Both the position numbers and the translations under genes were made by a program. The notes beneath the pieces are model-generated. The model worked only from the letters and a program-made list of their open reading frames with translations, made no database searches and had not been told where the DNA came from. From Candidatus Pseudobutyricicoccus lothianensis (lineage in GTDB: Bacteria; Bacillota; Clostridia; Oscillospirales; Butyricicoccaceae): DNA of 48,727 nucleotides. Numbering within the stretch: the stretch's first letter is position 1; each line of letters opens with the position of its first letter. The stretch spans positions 1 to 48,727 of the forward strand of contig CAJFRA010000015.1 of assembly GCA_904419295.1 (NCBI GenBank). Direction: 5' to 3'. Shown here piece by piece: positions 33,988 through 42,768 of the stretch.

Positions 33988-34827
33988 TCAAGCGCTTTCA
34001 CGGTCAGCCCCCACGTTTAAAGTCGTAGCAGGCCGCCATTTCAGCAGCAGTGATTCGATTTTATCCAGCACAAAATTGAGAATCAGCCCCACCAGGAGCA
34101 AAATGACAATACAGGACATGACACGTTTCATCCGGAAATAGGAGGTAGCATATGCCACCATCCAGCCAAAACCGGCAGCAGCCCCCATATATTCGCCTAC
34201 GATGGCGCCGATCAGGCTGGAGCCCAGCGCCGAGCGGAAGCCTGACATGATCCAGGGGGTACAAGTCGGCAAGACCACCCGTAATAAAGTTTGGAGTCGG
34301 TTGGCGCCCAACAAGTGGGCGGATTCGATCAGCTTTGGCTCCATATCCTGTATCGCCCCATAAGTAGCGAAAAAGATATTGAAAAAGGCCATCAAACCAG
34401 CCAAAAAGATTTTAGATTGCAGGCCGATGCCGAACCATAGGATGTATACCGGCGCCAACGTCAGCTGGGGGATGCCGTAAATAGCGGTGATGATCGGCTT
34501 TAAAACATGCCCCAAAAATGTAAATTGGCCAAAAACAACACCCACTGCAACACCGATGATTGTACCGTAGAACAAACCGGTAAAAGCCTCGCGCAAAGTG
34601 ATGGAGGCATGCTTATAAAGGTCACCGCTGGTGTAAAATTCCCACAGATCTGCGGCGATCTCGCTGGGATAGCTGGTATAAAAGGAGGAAAGGCGGCCTG
34701 ATCGCACCATAAATTCCCATAGAATCAGCAGGCCGGCGATGAGAAGCAACCGGACCACAAGAGCCTGGGTGCGCCTTTTTTGCGTCCTGCTTAGGGAAAG
34801 TTTGCCGCCCGTGATCTTTTGTCTCAT
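33988..34827 (-). CDS. ABC transporter permease (nitrate/sulfonate/thiamine-precursor type)
   Basis: 279 residues with about six membrane helices (LLLIAGLLILWEFMV, VAVGVVFG, AGLMAFFNIFFATYGAI). The EAA cytoplasmic loop that touches the ATPase appears near LIESAHLLGANRLQTLLRVVLP. A basic N terminus precedes helix 1. ATG 34827 follows GGAGGT and lies 16 bases after the DUF169 stop at 34844. Partner of the genes at 31845 and 32892. Confidence 0.9.
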   Translation of the reverse strand: MRQKITGGKLSLSRTQKRRTQALVVRLLLIAGLLILWEFMVRSGRLSSFYTSYPSEIAADLWEFYTSGDLYKHASITLREAFTGLFYGTIIGVAVGVVFGQFTFLGHVLKPIITAIYGIPQLTLAPVYILWFGIGLQSKIFLAGLMAFFNIFFATYGAIQDMEPKLIESAHLLGANRLQTLLRVVLPTCTPWIMSGFRSALGSSLIGAIVGEYMGAAAGFGWMVAYATSYFRMKRVMSCIVILLLVGLILNFVLDKIESLLLKWRPATTLNVGADRESA

Positions 34828-34843
34828 TCTGGACCTCCGCCGT

Positions 34844-35638
34844 TTAACCGCGGCAGCGGATGAAGTAGCCTTCCCCATCGATCAAACCCGGGTCAGCCAG
34901 CTGGCGGGCGGCGAGTCTCTCCCGCATAGCGGCTTTATGTTTGTTGTCTTCAGCACCGTTGGCACTGAGATAGAGACCGTCACACATTTGCAAGAATTGG
35001 CCATAGGGCATCCCGATTGCAATGTCAGAGTCTTTCCAACCGGCTAGGTAGCGGGTGCCGGAGCACAGCAAAGAGACGTTGATGTGGTTGGATTCAAAGG
35101 GATAGGCGGAACATTCGGCACACAAAGCTTGGTTGCCGGCTATTTTAAATGTAGTCTGTGTGCCATATTTGTAAGTGTATCCTTGAACCACTCGCATGGC
35201 GTTGTAGCTGTTCGTCACCAAAATGGCAATGTGAGGCGGGCAATCCTCTGTGAAATCTTCCAGGGGCTGCAACAAAACGCCATGCGTGTGATGGCTGCAC
35301 AGGGTGATGTGATTTGCCGTATATTTGGAGACGGCCAGATCTTGATACAGACCAAAGGAAAGGTATTCTTGACCGGTGCAAAAGGTGGGGCTGGGTTCCT
35401 CCAGGCCCAAGGCACGGGTGGCGCCGCCGCAGCCAAAGAGACTCAGGTCTGCCTTTAAACAAATACCGGAAGACGCTACCTTTACCATGACACAATACGC
35501 CATCTTTGCTTTGGCCGGCGGTACCGGGCAAGCATCGTATTCCTCTTTTGTAAAGAGAAAGCGGACGCCTATAGCCTTTCGATCCAGTTCCAAGGATGCA
35601 TACAGCTGATTCAGTGCAAGCTGATGAACAGATGACAT
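34844..35638 (-). CDS. DUF169 family protein
   Basis: 264 residues. ACPVPPAKAKMAYCVMVKVAS, GCGGATRALGLEE and YSAYPF-like QALCAECSAYPFES segments with conserved cysteines match DUF169, a widespread uncharacterised cytoplasmic family in anaerobes. Several invariant Cys suggest metal, heme or thiol chemistry (inference). First gene of an operon with an ABC importer, so it may process or sense the imported ligand. Ribosome site AAGGAG lies seven bases before the ATG. Confidence 0.85.
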   Translation of the reverse strand: MSSVHQLALNQLYASLELDRKAIGVRFLFTKEEYDACPVPPAKAKMAYCVMVKVASSGICLKADLSLFGCGGATRALGLEEPSPTFCTGQEYLSFGLYQDLAVSKYTANHITLCSHHTHGVLLQPLEDFTEDCPPHIAILVTNSYNAMRVVQGYTYKYGTQTTFKIAGNQALCAECSAYPFESNHINVSLLCSGTRYLAGWKDSDIAIGMPYGQFLQMCDGLYLSANGAEDNKHKAAMRERLAARQLADPGLIDGEGYFIRCRG

Positions 35639-35651
35639 GAGTATTCTCCTT

Positions 35652-35681
35652 TTTTGATATTCTCTCTTTTGATATTCTCTC
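35652..35681. repeat. Perfect tandem 15-bp repeat in the DUF169 5' leader
   Basis: TTTTGATATTCTCTC occurs twice head-to-tail (35652-35666 and 35667-35681), immediately upstream of the DUF169 ribosome site on the minus strand. Likely a regulator or RNA-binding site, or a recent slippage duplication. Confidence 0.7.
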
Positions 35682-35821
35682 TAATGAATCACCAGATTAA
35701 ACCGACGAAATTCATTGTATCATGCAGCAATTAGAAAGTGAAATCGTTTAACGCGATTAAAAAGCCGGGATTTATTGATAATATCTTTAAAGAGGAAAAA
35801 TTTTGGAAAATAAGAGACTGT

Positions 35822-37015
35822 CTAGATCGGTGCGGCAGACAGCAGCTCTTCTTGGCCGGTGGAGGGCAGGGACAAGGCGGCGGAGAGCAGCAGATAAAGG
35901 GTCTGAGACGGGTCATCCAAGGGCACGCCGAATGTGTCGCGTATTTTGCGGATGCGGTACAGGGCGGTGTTCCGGTGCAGGAACAGCCGGGCGCAGGTCT
36001 GCTGCAAGGAGTGGTGGCAGGACAGGTAGACATACAGCGTGGCGCAATATTGGGTGTGGTGCTGCCGGTCGTGTTGGGCCAGGGCCAGCACCGCCGGCGA
36101 ACACAGGTCTGCGGCCGGCTGCAGGCGTTCCAGCAAAAGGGCGGGGTACAGCTGTTCGGCTTCCACGGCAAAACAGCCGCCCCGGTGGGCCAACAGATAG
36201 TCCATCACCTGGCGGGCCAGCCGGTAGGCTTTGGGCAGGCCGTACAGGTTGTCCAGCGGGGCGGAGACCACCAAGGGCAGGGAAAAGCGCTGGGTCAACG
36301 GCTGCAATAGGGCGGTGTCATGGTCTTGGGTGAGGAAAAAGAGGACTTGGTTCTGGTAAAAGAAGGGGTGGCTGGCATAAAAGGCGTATTGCAGCTCTTT
36401 TTTCAGCGCATCCTGGCCAAAACCCTGGCTGTGGTACTGGGAAAGGTCGATGAGCCCCAGGCGGCGCGGGTGATAGCCCGCCAGATAAGAAGAGGCGATC
36501 TGCAGCCGGAAGATGGATTCGCTGGCGAATTTACCGTCCAGCAAGCGGGCCAAGATCTCTTCGGCTGTGCTGGATAAGATGCTGTTGCGGCTGGATTCCG
36601 ACAGAAGCTGCTTGGCCAAGATGGATTCCAGCATGGCCATGGGCTTTTCCGGCACCTGGTCCAAGGTGCCGTGCCAATCCACGCAGGTCAGGTAGCCCAC
36701 CCGGATGCCGCTGCTCACCAGCGGGGAAAAGCGGCGGGGGAAAGGGGTATCGGCCAAGGGCAATGTGATAGAGCGGCCCTGGGTCAAAGCCGGGTCCTGG
36801 CTGATGACCGACATGTTCTCGTAGGTGATCTGCCCCCGCTCCAGCGCGCCGCGGAACACCGGGTCTTGGAAGCCGGGGGGCTGGTGGCTGGCCTGGACAC
36901 GGAAAGCATTGTCCACGATCATCAGCGGGCAATCCAGCAGCCGGCCGGCGTCTTGGGCCAAGATCTGCAGGCTGTCTGACCGGAAAAAATCATCGATGAT
37001 CTTGCGCAATTTCAT
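35822..37015 (-). CDS. PucR/CdaR-type transcriptional regulator
   Basis: 397 residues. The C-terminal PucR helix-turn-helix is clear: LQQTCARLFLHRNTALYRIR then KIRDTFGVPLDDPSQTLYLLL. The N-terminal part looks like a ligand-sensing domain (ILAQDAGRLLDCPLMIVDN, a GAF/PAS-like pattern). Relatives control purine, sugar-diacid or amino-acid use. ATG 37015 follows AAGGAGGG. It is divergent from the 2-keto-3-deoxygluconate permease gene and probably controls it; a perfect palindrome sits in the gap. Confidence 0.85.
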   Translation of the reverse strand: MKLRKIIDDFFRSDSLQILAQDAGRLLDCPLMIVDNAFRVQASHQPPGFQDPVFRGALERGQITYENMSVISQDPALTQGRSITLPLADTPFPRRFSPLVSSGIRVGYLTCVDWHGTLDQVPEKPMAMLESILAKQLLSESSRNSILSSTAEEILARLLDGKFASESIFRLQIASSYLAGYHPRRLGLIDLSQYHSQGFGQDALKKELQYAFYASHPFFYQNQVLFFLTQDHDTALLQPLTQRFSLPLVVSAPLDNLYGLPKAYRLARQVMDYLLAHRGGCFAVEAEQLYPALLLERLQPAADLCSPAVLALAQHDRQHHTQYCATLYVYLSCHHSLQQTCARLFLHRNTALYRIRKIRDTFGVPLDDPSQTLYLLLSAALSLPSTGQEELLSAAPI

Positions 37016-37027
37016 GGGAATCCCTCC

Positions 37028-37044
37028 TTGTGCTATTAGCACAA
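37028..37044. promoter_or_regulatory. Perfect 17-bp palindrome between the PucR and permease genes
   Basis: TTGTGCTA-T-TAGCACAA at 37028-37044, directly adjoining the ribosome site of the PucR-type gene. A strong candidate operator. A second short dyad TGATC-n6-GATCA lies at 37112-37127 near the permease start. Confidence 0.65.
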
Positions 37045-37154
37045 ATTAAATCCATTGAATTATACTCCCATCTTGGTGAAAAGAAAAGGGGGGTGCGCTA
37101 CAATAAGCATGTGATCGAAAGAGATCATGGCAGAAACCAAAAGAAGGTGTCAAT

Positions 37155-38147
37155 ATGGATGGGAAAAAGAATGTGAACATTTGGAAGACGCTGCAAAAGG
37201 TGCCAGCCGGCACAATGTTTGTGCCCCTGATCATTGGTGCTCTTATCACAACCGTGTGTCAGGGCATGCTCCACTTTGACCTGTGGGCAACGCTGGGCAA
37301 CCCCATGCAGGATATGTTTTCTTCCAGCGGCCAGATGCTGCTGATTGGGCTGATGCTGTTCTGCACCGGCACTTCGCTGAAGCTGAGCGATATGAAAGAA
37401 GCGCTGCACCGGGGGTTGGTGCTCATCGTCACCCGACTGGTGGTGGCCTATGGCCTGAGTGCCCTCTATTTCGTGCTGTTCGGCTATGATGGGATCTTCG
37501 GCGTATCCTTCCTGGCCTTTGTGTGCGCAGTGTCCAGCGCCAACGCCGCTTTGTATATGGGCATCATCCAGCCCTTTGGCGACAAGGCGGATAAAGCCAG
37601 CTTCGGCATCATGCTCATCTGCTCTATGCCGCTGCTGCCCTTGCTGTTCCTGGGCTTTTTCGGTACATCGGGCTTTGGCATGGCCCAAGTTATTCAGATC
37701 ATCTCGCTGTTGATCCCCTTTGTGCTGGGCATGGTGCTGGGCAATTTGGATGGGGACATCCGCCAGGTGTTTGCCGGCGGCAACGCCATCATCCTACCCT
37801 TCTTGGGGTTTGAGTTCGGTTCCACCATCAACCTGTTTGATGCATTCAAAATGCTGCCCCAAGGCCTGTTGATGAGCCTGCTGTACTTTATCATTGTCAT
37901 CGGCCCCTCGTATTTTGTGGAGCGCCGCCTGCTCAAGCGGCCGGGCTATATCTCTTTTGCCTCCGCTTCGCTGGCCGGCGTAGCCCTGAGCATTCCCGCT
38001 ATGGCGGCAGCTTCCAACAGTGCGTTGGAGCCCTATGTTACCAGCGCAGTGGCAATCTTGGCCTTTGTGTTGGCAGTCACCAATATTCTGGCGCCCTTCC
38101 TGGTCAAATGGGAACTGAAGCGCCACCCGGCGGAACAGAGCCGCTGA
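37155..38147 (+). CDS. kdgT: 2-keto-3-deoxygluconate permease
   Basis: 330 residues with about ten hydrophobic segments. KVPAGTMFVPLIIGALI at the N terminus and LPFLGFEFGSTINLFDA are characteristic of the KdgT family (proton-coupled uptake of 2-keto-3-deoxygluconate from pectin and uronate breakdown). Whether that sugar acid is the true substrate is inferred from the family. No KDG kinase or aldolase gene is nearby. Ribosome site AAGAAGGTG. Followed after 59 bases without terminator by acetolactate decarboxylase. Confidence 0.85.
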   Translation: MDGKKNVNIWKTLQKVPAGTMFVPLIIGALITTVCQGMLHFDLWATLGNPMQDMFSSSGQMLLIGLMLFCTGTSLKLSDMKEALHRGLVLIVTRLVVAYGLSALYFVLFGYDGIFGVSFLAFVCAVSSANAALYMGIIQPFGDKADKASFGIMLICSMPLLPLLFLGFFGTSGFGMAQVIQIISLLIPFVLGMVLGNLDGDIRQVFAGGNAIILPFLGFEFGSTINLFDAFKMLPQGLLMSLLYFIIVIGPSYFVERRLLKRPGYISFASASLAGVALSIPAMAAASNSALEPYVTSAVAILAFVLAVTNILAPFLVKWELKRHPAEQSR

Positions 38148-38206
38148 TTCGTTGCAGTCGAAGGTTGCGGTCAAAGAATATCAGATTGGAAAGGAATGTG
38201 TGAACG

Positions 38207-38923
38207 ATGAAAAAGCTGATCCAAGCTTCTACGCTGAACGCCCTGATGCTGGGCAATTTTGACGAGACTGTCAAGGTCAAAGATTTCTTGCGCCAGGCAG
38301 ACACCGGCATAGGCACTTACACCGGACTAGACGGCGAAGCCATTTTCGAAGACGGCGTGGCCTATCGGGCCACGGCGGAAGGTACAGTCACCGTGATGCG
38401 GCCGGAAGACGGGGTTGCTTTTGGTACAGTGGCGGCTTTTGATGCCAGTGTGCCGAAGCACACGCTGCAGCACGTCGATTCGCTGGATGCCCTGCGCCAG
38501 ATGCTGGCCCCCTATGTGGAAGACAACGAAAATGTCTTTTACCTGCTGCGGGCCGCAGGCGAGTTCAGCACCATGCATGTGCGCAGCTGCTTTGCCTGCC
38601 AAAAGCCGTACCCCACGCTGGCTCAGGCGGCCAGTTGCCAGCGGGAATTCCACTATGCCAATGTGCCGGGCAGTGTCATCGCCGTCTATTGCCCCCGGTA
38701 TGTAGAGGGCATCAACTTGCCGGGGTGGCACTTCCACTTCCTCAGCGGCGATAAGACCAAGGGCGGCCATATCCTGGGGCTGAGCGCAGGGAAACTGACG
38801 TTCCAGATCAACCGGTTGGAGTGTTTTGAGCTGACACTGCCACAAAACGAAGAATTTGCCAAGCTGGATCTTTGCCAGGACTTGAGCGCGAAGACAGCCG
38901 CAGTAGAAGGAGCGGGCGCATAA
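38207..38923 (+). CDS. alsD: Alpha-acetolactate decarboxylase
   Basis: 238 residues, family length. The start LIQASTLNALMLGNFDETVK and DGEAIFEDGVAYRA are typical. Zinc ligands His175, His177 and His188 in GWHFHFLSGDKTKGGHILG keep the exact H-x-H-n10-H spacing. It converts 2-acetolactate to acetoin, dissipating acid and tuning branched-chain amino acid flux. No acetolactate synthase gene is in the window. Likely co-transcribed with the permease gene. Confidence 0.93.
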   Translation: MKKLIQASTLNALMLGNFDETVKVKDFLRQADTGIGTYTGLDGEAIFEDGVAYRATAEGTVTVMRPEDGVAFGTVAAFDASVPKHTLQHVDSLDALRQMLAPYVEDNENVFYLLRAAGEFSTMHVRSCFACQKPYPTLAQAASCQREFHYANVPGSVIAVYCPRYVEGINLPGWHFHFLSGDKTKGGHILGLSAGKLTFQINRLECFELTLPQNEEFAKLDLCQDLSAKTAAVEGAGA

Positions 38924-38938
38924 CCACCCGCTGGGCGG

Positions 38939-38973
38939 AAAATTCCCCATGCAAATAGGCATGGGGAATTTTT
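38939..38973 (+). terminator. Terminator after acetolactate decarboxylase
   Basis: AATTCCCCATGC (38941-38952) and GCATGGGGAATT (38959-38970) followed by TTT; A-rich 5' flank. Confidence 0.88.
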
Positions 38974-39058
38974 GATTGGCTGGTTCAGCCGGGGCGCCGG
39001 GCCGGGCTGCGGCATTTTGAAAGAAGTCCGGCCCGGCCCACAGGCGGGGACGGATGCA

Positions 39059-39088
39059 TTTGCTTTTTTCCCCGTTTGCTGGTACAAT
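39059..39088 (+). promoter_or_regulatory. Probable promoter of the M20 amidohydrolase gene
   Basis: TTTGCT (39059-39064), 18-base spacer, TACAAT (39083-39088). No gene is seen in the gap 38974-39195. Confidence 0.45.
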
Positions 39089-39195
39089 ACCCATAAGGAT
39101 CGGCCGTCTTCGGCCCACCTGTGCGGCCGGGTGCCGCACCGTTTCATCAATGTGAGCGCAGACCCATTATTTTTAGTGAAGAAGGGATGATTCCA

Positions 39196-40491
39196 ATGGA
39201 TGTAAACGAACTGAAACGCCGTGCTTGCGAAGCGGTAGACCGCAATGCGGAAAAGATCATCGCCGTGGGCGAATCCATTTTCGCCGAGCCGGAACTGGGT
39301 TACAAAGAATTTAAAACCAGTGCCAAAGTGAAAAAAGTGTTGGATGAGCTGGGCATTGCCCACCAAGACGATGTGGCCATCACCGGCGTCATCGCGCCCA
39401 TGAAAGGCCGCAATTCCAACGTGAAGCTGGCCCTGATGGGTGAGCTGGACGCCATCGTTGCCCCGGGCCACCGCTGTGCAGACCCGGTGACCGGTGCGGC
39501 CCACTCCTGCGGCCACCATGTGCAGATCGCCACTGTGATGGGCGCTGCCATGGCCCTGAAGGACAGCGGCATCATGGAAGAGCTGGACGGCGACATCGTG
39601 CTGATGGCCGTGCCTGCCGAAGAAGGCGTGGAGCTGGAATACCGCCAGGGCCTGATCGATGAGGGCAAGATCTCCTTCATTGGCGGCAAGCAGGAATTCA
39701 TCAAGCTGGGTGTGTTCGATGACATTGATATGATGCTGATGCAGCACACCGACAACAGCCGCAAAGTGGCAGCCGGCGGCGGCGTAGGCATGGGCTTTGT
39801 GGCAAAGCTCATCTACTACAAAGGCCAGGAAGCCCATGCGGGCGGCGCCCCCTGGCTGGGTGTCAACGCATTGCAGGCGGCCAAGATCGGCTTGATGGCC
39901 ATCGACGCCCAGCGGGAGACGTTCCAGGATAAGGACAACGTGCGGGTGCATCCCATCATCACAAAGGGCGGCGACCTGGTCAACGTGGTGCCGGCCGATG
40001 TGCGCATCGAGACATTCTGCCGGGCCAACAACGTGCCTGCCATCCAAGACGCCAGCATGAAGGTGAACCGGGCGCTGAAAGCCGGCGCCGACGCGGTGGG
40101 CGCCGAAGTGAAGATCGTGGACATCCCGGGCTATATGACGCCTTATGAGTGCCCGGAGATGAAGGCTATCGTGGAAGAGAACCTGAAGCTGATCTACGGC
40201 GAAGAAAACGTGGTGCCCGGCGTGGGCTACACCACCGAGGCCAACGATGTGGCCCACTTGATCCCCACAGTGCACTGCACCATCGGCGGCGCTGAGGGCA
40301 TCGCCCATAGCTCCAATTATGAGATCGCGGACAAGGATTCCGCCTACATCAAGGCCACGAAAATGCTTTTGTGCTCGGCCATCGACCTGCTGGCCAACGG
40401 CGCGGAAAAAGGCCTTTCGGTGAAAAAGAACTTCCAAGCGCCCATGACCAAAGAGCAGTACCTGCGGGAATGGGGCCATCTGGATATCTGA
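39196..40491 (+). CDS. M20 family amidohydrolase (AbgB-like)
   Basis: 431 residues. SIFAEPELGYKEFKTS at the N terminus, ALMGELDAIVAPGH, HSCGHHVQIATVMGAAMAL (metal-binding Cys/His) and AVPAEEGVE are the M20D amidohydrolase motifs, with the dimerisation domain near GQEAHAGGAPWLGVNAL. Members cleave acyl or aminobenzoyl groups from amino acids; closest to p-aminobenzoyl-glutamate hydrolase. ATG 39196 follows GAAGGG with good spacing, better than ATG 39187. Monocistronic. Confidence 0.88.
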   Translation: MDVNELKRRACEAVDRNAEKIIAVGESIFAEPELGYKEFKTSAKVKKVLDELGIAHQDDVAITGVIAPMKGRNSNVKLALMGELDAIVAPGHRCADPVTGAAHSCGHHVQIATVMGAAMALKDSGIMEELDGDIVLMAVPAEEGVELEYRQGLIDEGKISFIGGKQEFIKLGVFDDIDMMLMQHTDNSRKVAAGGGVGMGFVAKLIYYKGQEAHAGGAPWLGVNALQAAKIGLMAIDAQRETFQDKDNVRVHPIITKGGDLVNVVPADVRIETFCRANNVPAIQDASMKVNRALKAGADAVGAEVKIVDIPGYMTPYECPEMKAIVEENLKLIYGEENVVPGVGYTTEANDVAHLIPTVHCTIGGAEGIAHSSNYEIADKDSAYIKATKMLLCSAIDLLANGAEKGLSVKKNFQAPMTKEQYLREWGHLDI

Positions 40492-40501
40492 TCGACCTAA
40501 G

Positions 40502-40555
40502 ACGCCCTTCTGCAAGAGGGCGCTGGCAGCGGGGGCTTTGGCCCCCGCTGTTTTC
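40502..40555 (+). terminator. Two tandem hairpins, the second a terminator
   Basis: GCGCCC-type stem at 40502-40523 (CGCCCTTCTGCAAGAGGGCG), then CAGCGGGGGC-TTTG-GCCCCCGCTG (40527-40550) followed by TTTT. Confidence 0.85.
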
Positions 40556-40723
40556 GCGCCGCTGCCAAAGGGAAAAACTGCTGCAAATAACATAAAAATA
40601 CGGGGAAACTTTCTGTTGATTTTATGCACTTATTCTAAAAATACTTTACAATGACGGCCCTCTGTGTTAAGCTATAACTACCTTTTATAGAGAGAAAGAA
40701 CAGTATGAAAGGGACGTGGGAAG

Positions 40724-41011
40724 ATGCATGTAAGACCAAAAGAAGAAAGCATGGACGAGCTGTTCCAAGCCATTTTGTCCATGAAGACGTTGGAGGAGTG
40801 CCGGGCGTTTTTAGAGGACCTGTGCACGATGACAGAGTTGTTGGCGATGCAGCAGCGGCTCATGGTGGCAAAGCAGCTGCGCGCCGGCATGGTGTATAGC
40901 CAGATCGTGGAATCCACCGGGGCCAGCACAGCCACCATCAGCCGGGTGAACCGGGCTCTTAATTATGGAAAGGGTGGGTACCAGATCGCCCTGGAGAGGC
41001 TGAAACGATGA
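40724..41011 (+). CDS. YerC/YecD family TrpR-related regulator
   Basis: 95 residues. LCTMTELLAMQQRLMVAKQL followed by YSQIVESTGASTATISRVNR is the TrpR/YerC helix-turn-helix pattern. These small dimeric DNA-binding proteins are common in Bacillota; targets are mostly unknown. ATG 40724 has a weak ribosome site (GTGGGAAG); an internal ATG at 40751 is an alternative. Its stop overlaps the methyltransferase start by four bases (ATGA). Confidence 0.88.
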   Translation: MHVRPKEESMDELFQAILSMKTLEECRAFLEDLCTMTELLAMQQRLMVAKQLRAGMVYSQIVESTGASTATISRVNRALNYGKGGYQIALERLKR

Positions 41012-41823
41012 CCGTTTACACTGCCCTGGCCCAAGTGTATGATGCGCTGACAGACGACGTGCCCTATGCGCAGTGGGTGGCTTTTGCACAGCGGGCTTTT
41101 GAACAGTATGGCCGGCAGCCCCATTTGGTGCTGGATCTGGCCTGCGGCACCGGCAGCCTGACCAAACTGCTGGGGCAGGCGGGGTATGAGATGATTGCCG
41201 CCGACCTGTCGCCGGAAATGCTCACCGTGGCCAGGGAGAAGTGCAGCGAATTGCCCTGCCCGCCGGTTTTCCTGTGCCAGGATATGCGGGAGCTGGATCT
41301 GTATGGCACCATCGATGCCGCTGTCTGCGGGCTGGACAGCCTCAACTACTTGTTGGGGCTGCGGGACCTGCGGCAGGTGTTCCAGCGGGTCGCCCTGTTT
41401 TTGGAACCGGGCGGCCTCTTCCTGTTCGATGTGAAAACAAAGCGGGCCTTTGAACAAATGGCAGGCTTGAGCTCCATCCAAGAACTGGATGGAGCTTATT
41501 GCGCCTGGCAGTATGGCTACGACCCCCAGAGCCGGCTTTATGAACATCAAGTGGATGTGTTTTTGCAGCAGCCGGAGGGAAGCTATGAACGGCGAACAGA
41601 ATACCATGTGCAGCGGTGCTACAGCCGGGAGCAGGTGGAGAAAGCGCTGGCCCAAGGCGGGCTCAAGCTGCGCCGGGTCTGCGGGGGCCCCGGTTTTCAG
41701 CGGGTGACAGAGCGGACGGAGCGGCTGTTTTTCATCGCCCAAAAGCCGGCGCTGCCCGCGGAAACAGATCACAAAAGAACGACGCCCGGCAAACGGGCAG
41801 AAACAGATACGAAAAAAGAATAA
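41008..41823 (+). CDS. Class I SAM-dependent methyltransferase
   Basis: 271 residues. VLDLACGTGSLTKLL (motif I), MIAADLSPEMLTVARE (motif II) and AAVCGLDSLNYLL form a Rossmann SAM-binding site. No substrate-specific domain is visible. Overlaps the YerC-like gene by four bases and lies ten bases before hslO, making a three-gene operon. Confidence 0.88.
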   Translation: MTVYTALAQVYDALTDDVPYAQWVAFAQRAFEQYGRQPHLVLDLACGTGSLTKLLGQAGYEMIAADLSPEMLTVAREKCSELPCPPVFLCQDMRELDLYGTIDAAVCGLDSLNYLLGLRDLRQVFQRVALFLEPGGLFLFDVKTKRAFEQMAGLSSIQELDGAYCAWQYGYDPQSRLYEHQVDVFLQQPEGSYERRTEYHVQRCYSREQVEKALAQGGLKLRRVCGGPGFQRVTERTERLFFIAQKPALPAETDHKRTTPGKRAETDTKKE

Positions 41824-41833
41824 AGGAGATCAC

Positions 41834-42721
41834 ATGGCAGATAGATTGATTCGAGGCATCACGGTGGATGGTTTTGTACAGGTGTGCGCGGTGGAATGCA
41901 CCGGTATGGTAGAAAGGGCCCGCCAGATCCATGGCACGCTGCCCTTGGCCACAGCGGCCCTGGGCCGCACCTTGGCCGCCTGCTCCATGATGGGCAGCAT
42001 GCTCAAAAGCGACGAAGGGTCGCTGACCATCCAGGTGCGGGGCGGCGGCCCGCTGGGCGCCATCACCGCTGTGGCCGACGCCCAAGGGAATACCCGGGGT
42101 TACTTGCAAAATCCCGCTGTATCGTTGCCTTTGCGGCCCGATGGCAAGTTGGATGTAGGAGGCGGCGTTGGCCGGGAAGGCCTGCTCACGGTGATCAAAG
42201 ACATTGGCGCAGGTGAGCCCTTTTCCGGGAAAGTGCAGCTGCGGTCCGGGGAGATCGCAGAGGACATCGCCGGCTATTATGCGGAAAGCGAACAGATCCC
42301 CACAGTATGCGCGCTGGGTGTGCTGGTAGACCGGGATCAATCGGTAAAAGCTGCGGGCGGCTATCTGGTGCAGCTGCTGCCCGGCGCGTCGGATGCCCTG
42401 ATCGACCGGCTGGAACAGAGCTTCCAAACGCTGCCCAGTCTTACATCCCTGCTGAGCCAGGGGCTGGATATCCAGCAGGTGATGGAGCGGGCCCTGGAAG
42501 GCCTGGGATTTGAAGTGCTCAGCAGCCAGCCTGTGGCATATGAGTGCAAATGCAGCCGGGAAAAGGTGGAGCGCGCGCTGCTCAGCATGGGAAAACAGGA
42601 ATTGGAACAGTTGATCGCCGCCGGGGAACCGGCCCATGTGACGTGCCAGTTCTGTGACGCAGAATATGTTTTTGAGGTGGAAGAGCTGAAAAAGCTGCTG
42701 GAGAAAGCCAAAGGCGTATAA
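41834..42721 (+). CDS. hslO: 33 kDa redox-regulated chaperone Hsp33
   Basis: 295 residues. The N-terminal substrate-binding domain has LGRTLAACSMMGSMLK and LTIQVRGGGPLGAI. The C-terminal zinc-redox switch has CKC (near 236) and CQFC (near 269). Oxidation releases zinc and activates holding of unfolded proteins under oxidative stress, useful to an anaerobe. Third gene of the operon with the methyltransferase. Ribosome site AAAGGAG. Confidence 0.96.
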   Translation: MADRLIRGITVDGFVQVCAVECTGMVERARQIHGTLPLATAALGRTLAACSMMGSMLKSDEGSLTIQVRGGGPLGAITAVADAQGNTRGYLQNPAVSLPLRPDGKLDVGGGVGREGLLTVIKDIGAGEPFSGKVQLRSGEIAEDIAGYYAESEQIPTVCALGVLVDRDQSVKAAGGYLVQLLPGASDALIDRLEQSFQTLPSLTSLLSQGLDIQQVMERALEGLGFEVLSSQPVAYECKCSREKVERALLSMGKQELEQLIAAGEPAHVTCQFCDAEYVFEVEELKKLLEKAKGV

Positions 42722-42735
42722 GCTCTGTTGCAGCA

Positions 42736-42768
42736 GTGCCCTTTGCACGTTTGACGTGCAAAGGGCAC
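42736..42768 (+). repeat. Perfect 15-bp hairpin after hslO, without a T tract
   Basis: GTGCCCTTTGCACGT (42736-42750), TTG, ACGTGCAAAGGGCAC (42754-42768). No U run follows, so it may stabilise the mRNA end or act with Rho. The rest of the 42769-43045 gap holds no gene or known RNA that I can recognise. Confidence 0.6.

Noticed and set aside
38686..40629. Long minus-strand open frame (647 codons) opposite the M20 gene
   Set aside because: Shadow of the high-GC plus-strand gene; rich in His/Gln/Leu with no family motifs, while the plus strand encodes a clear M20 enzyme.
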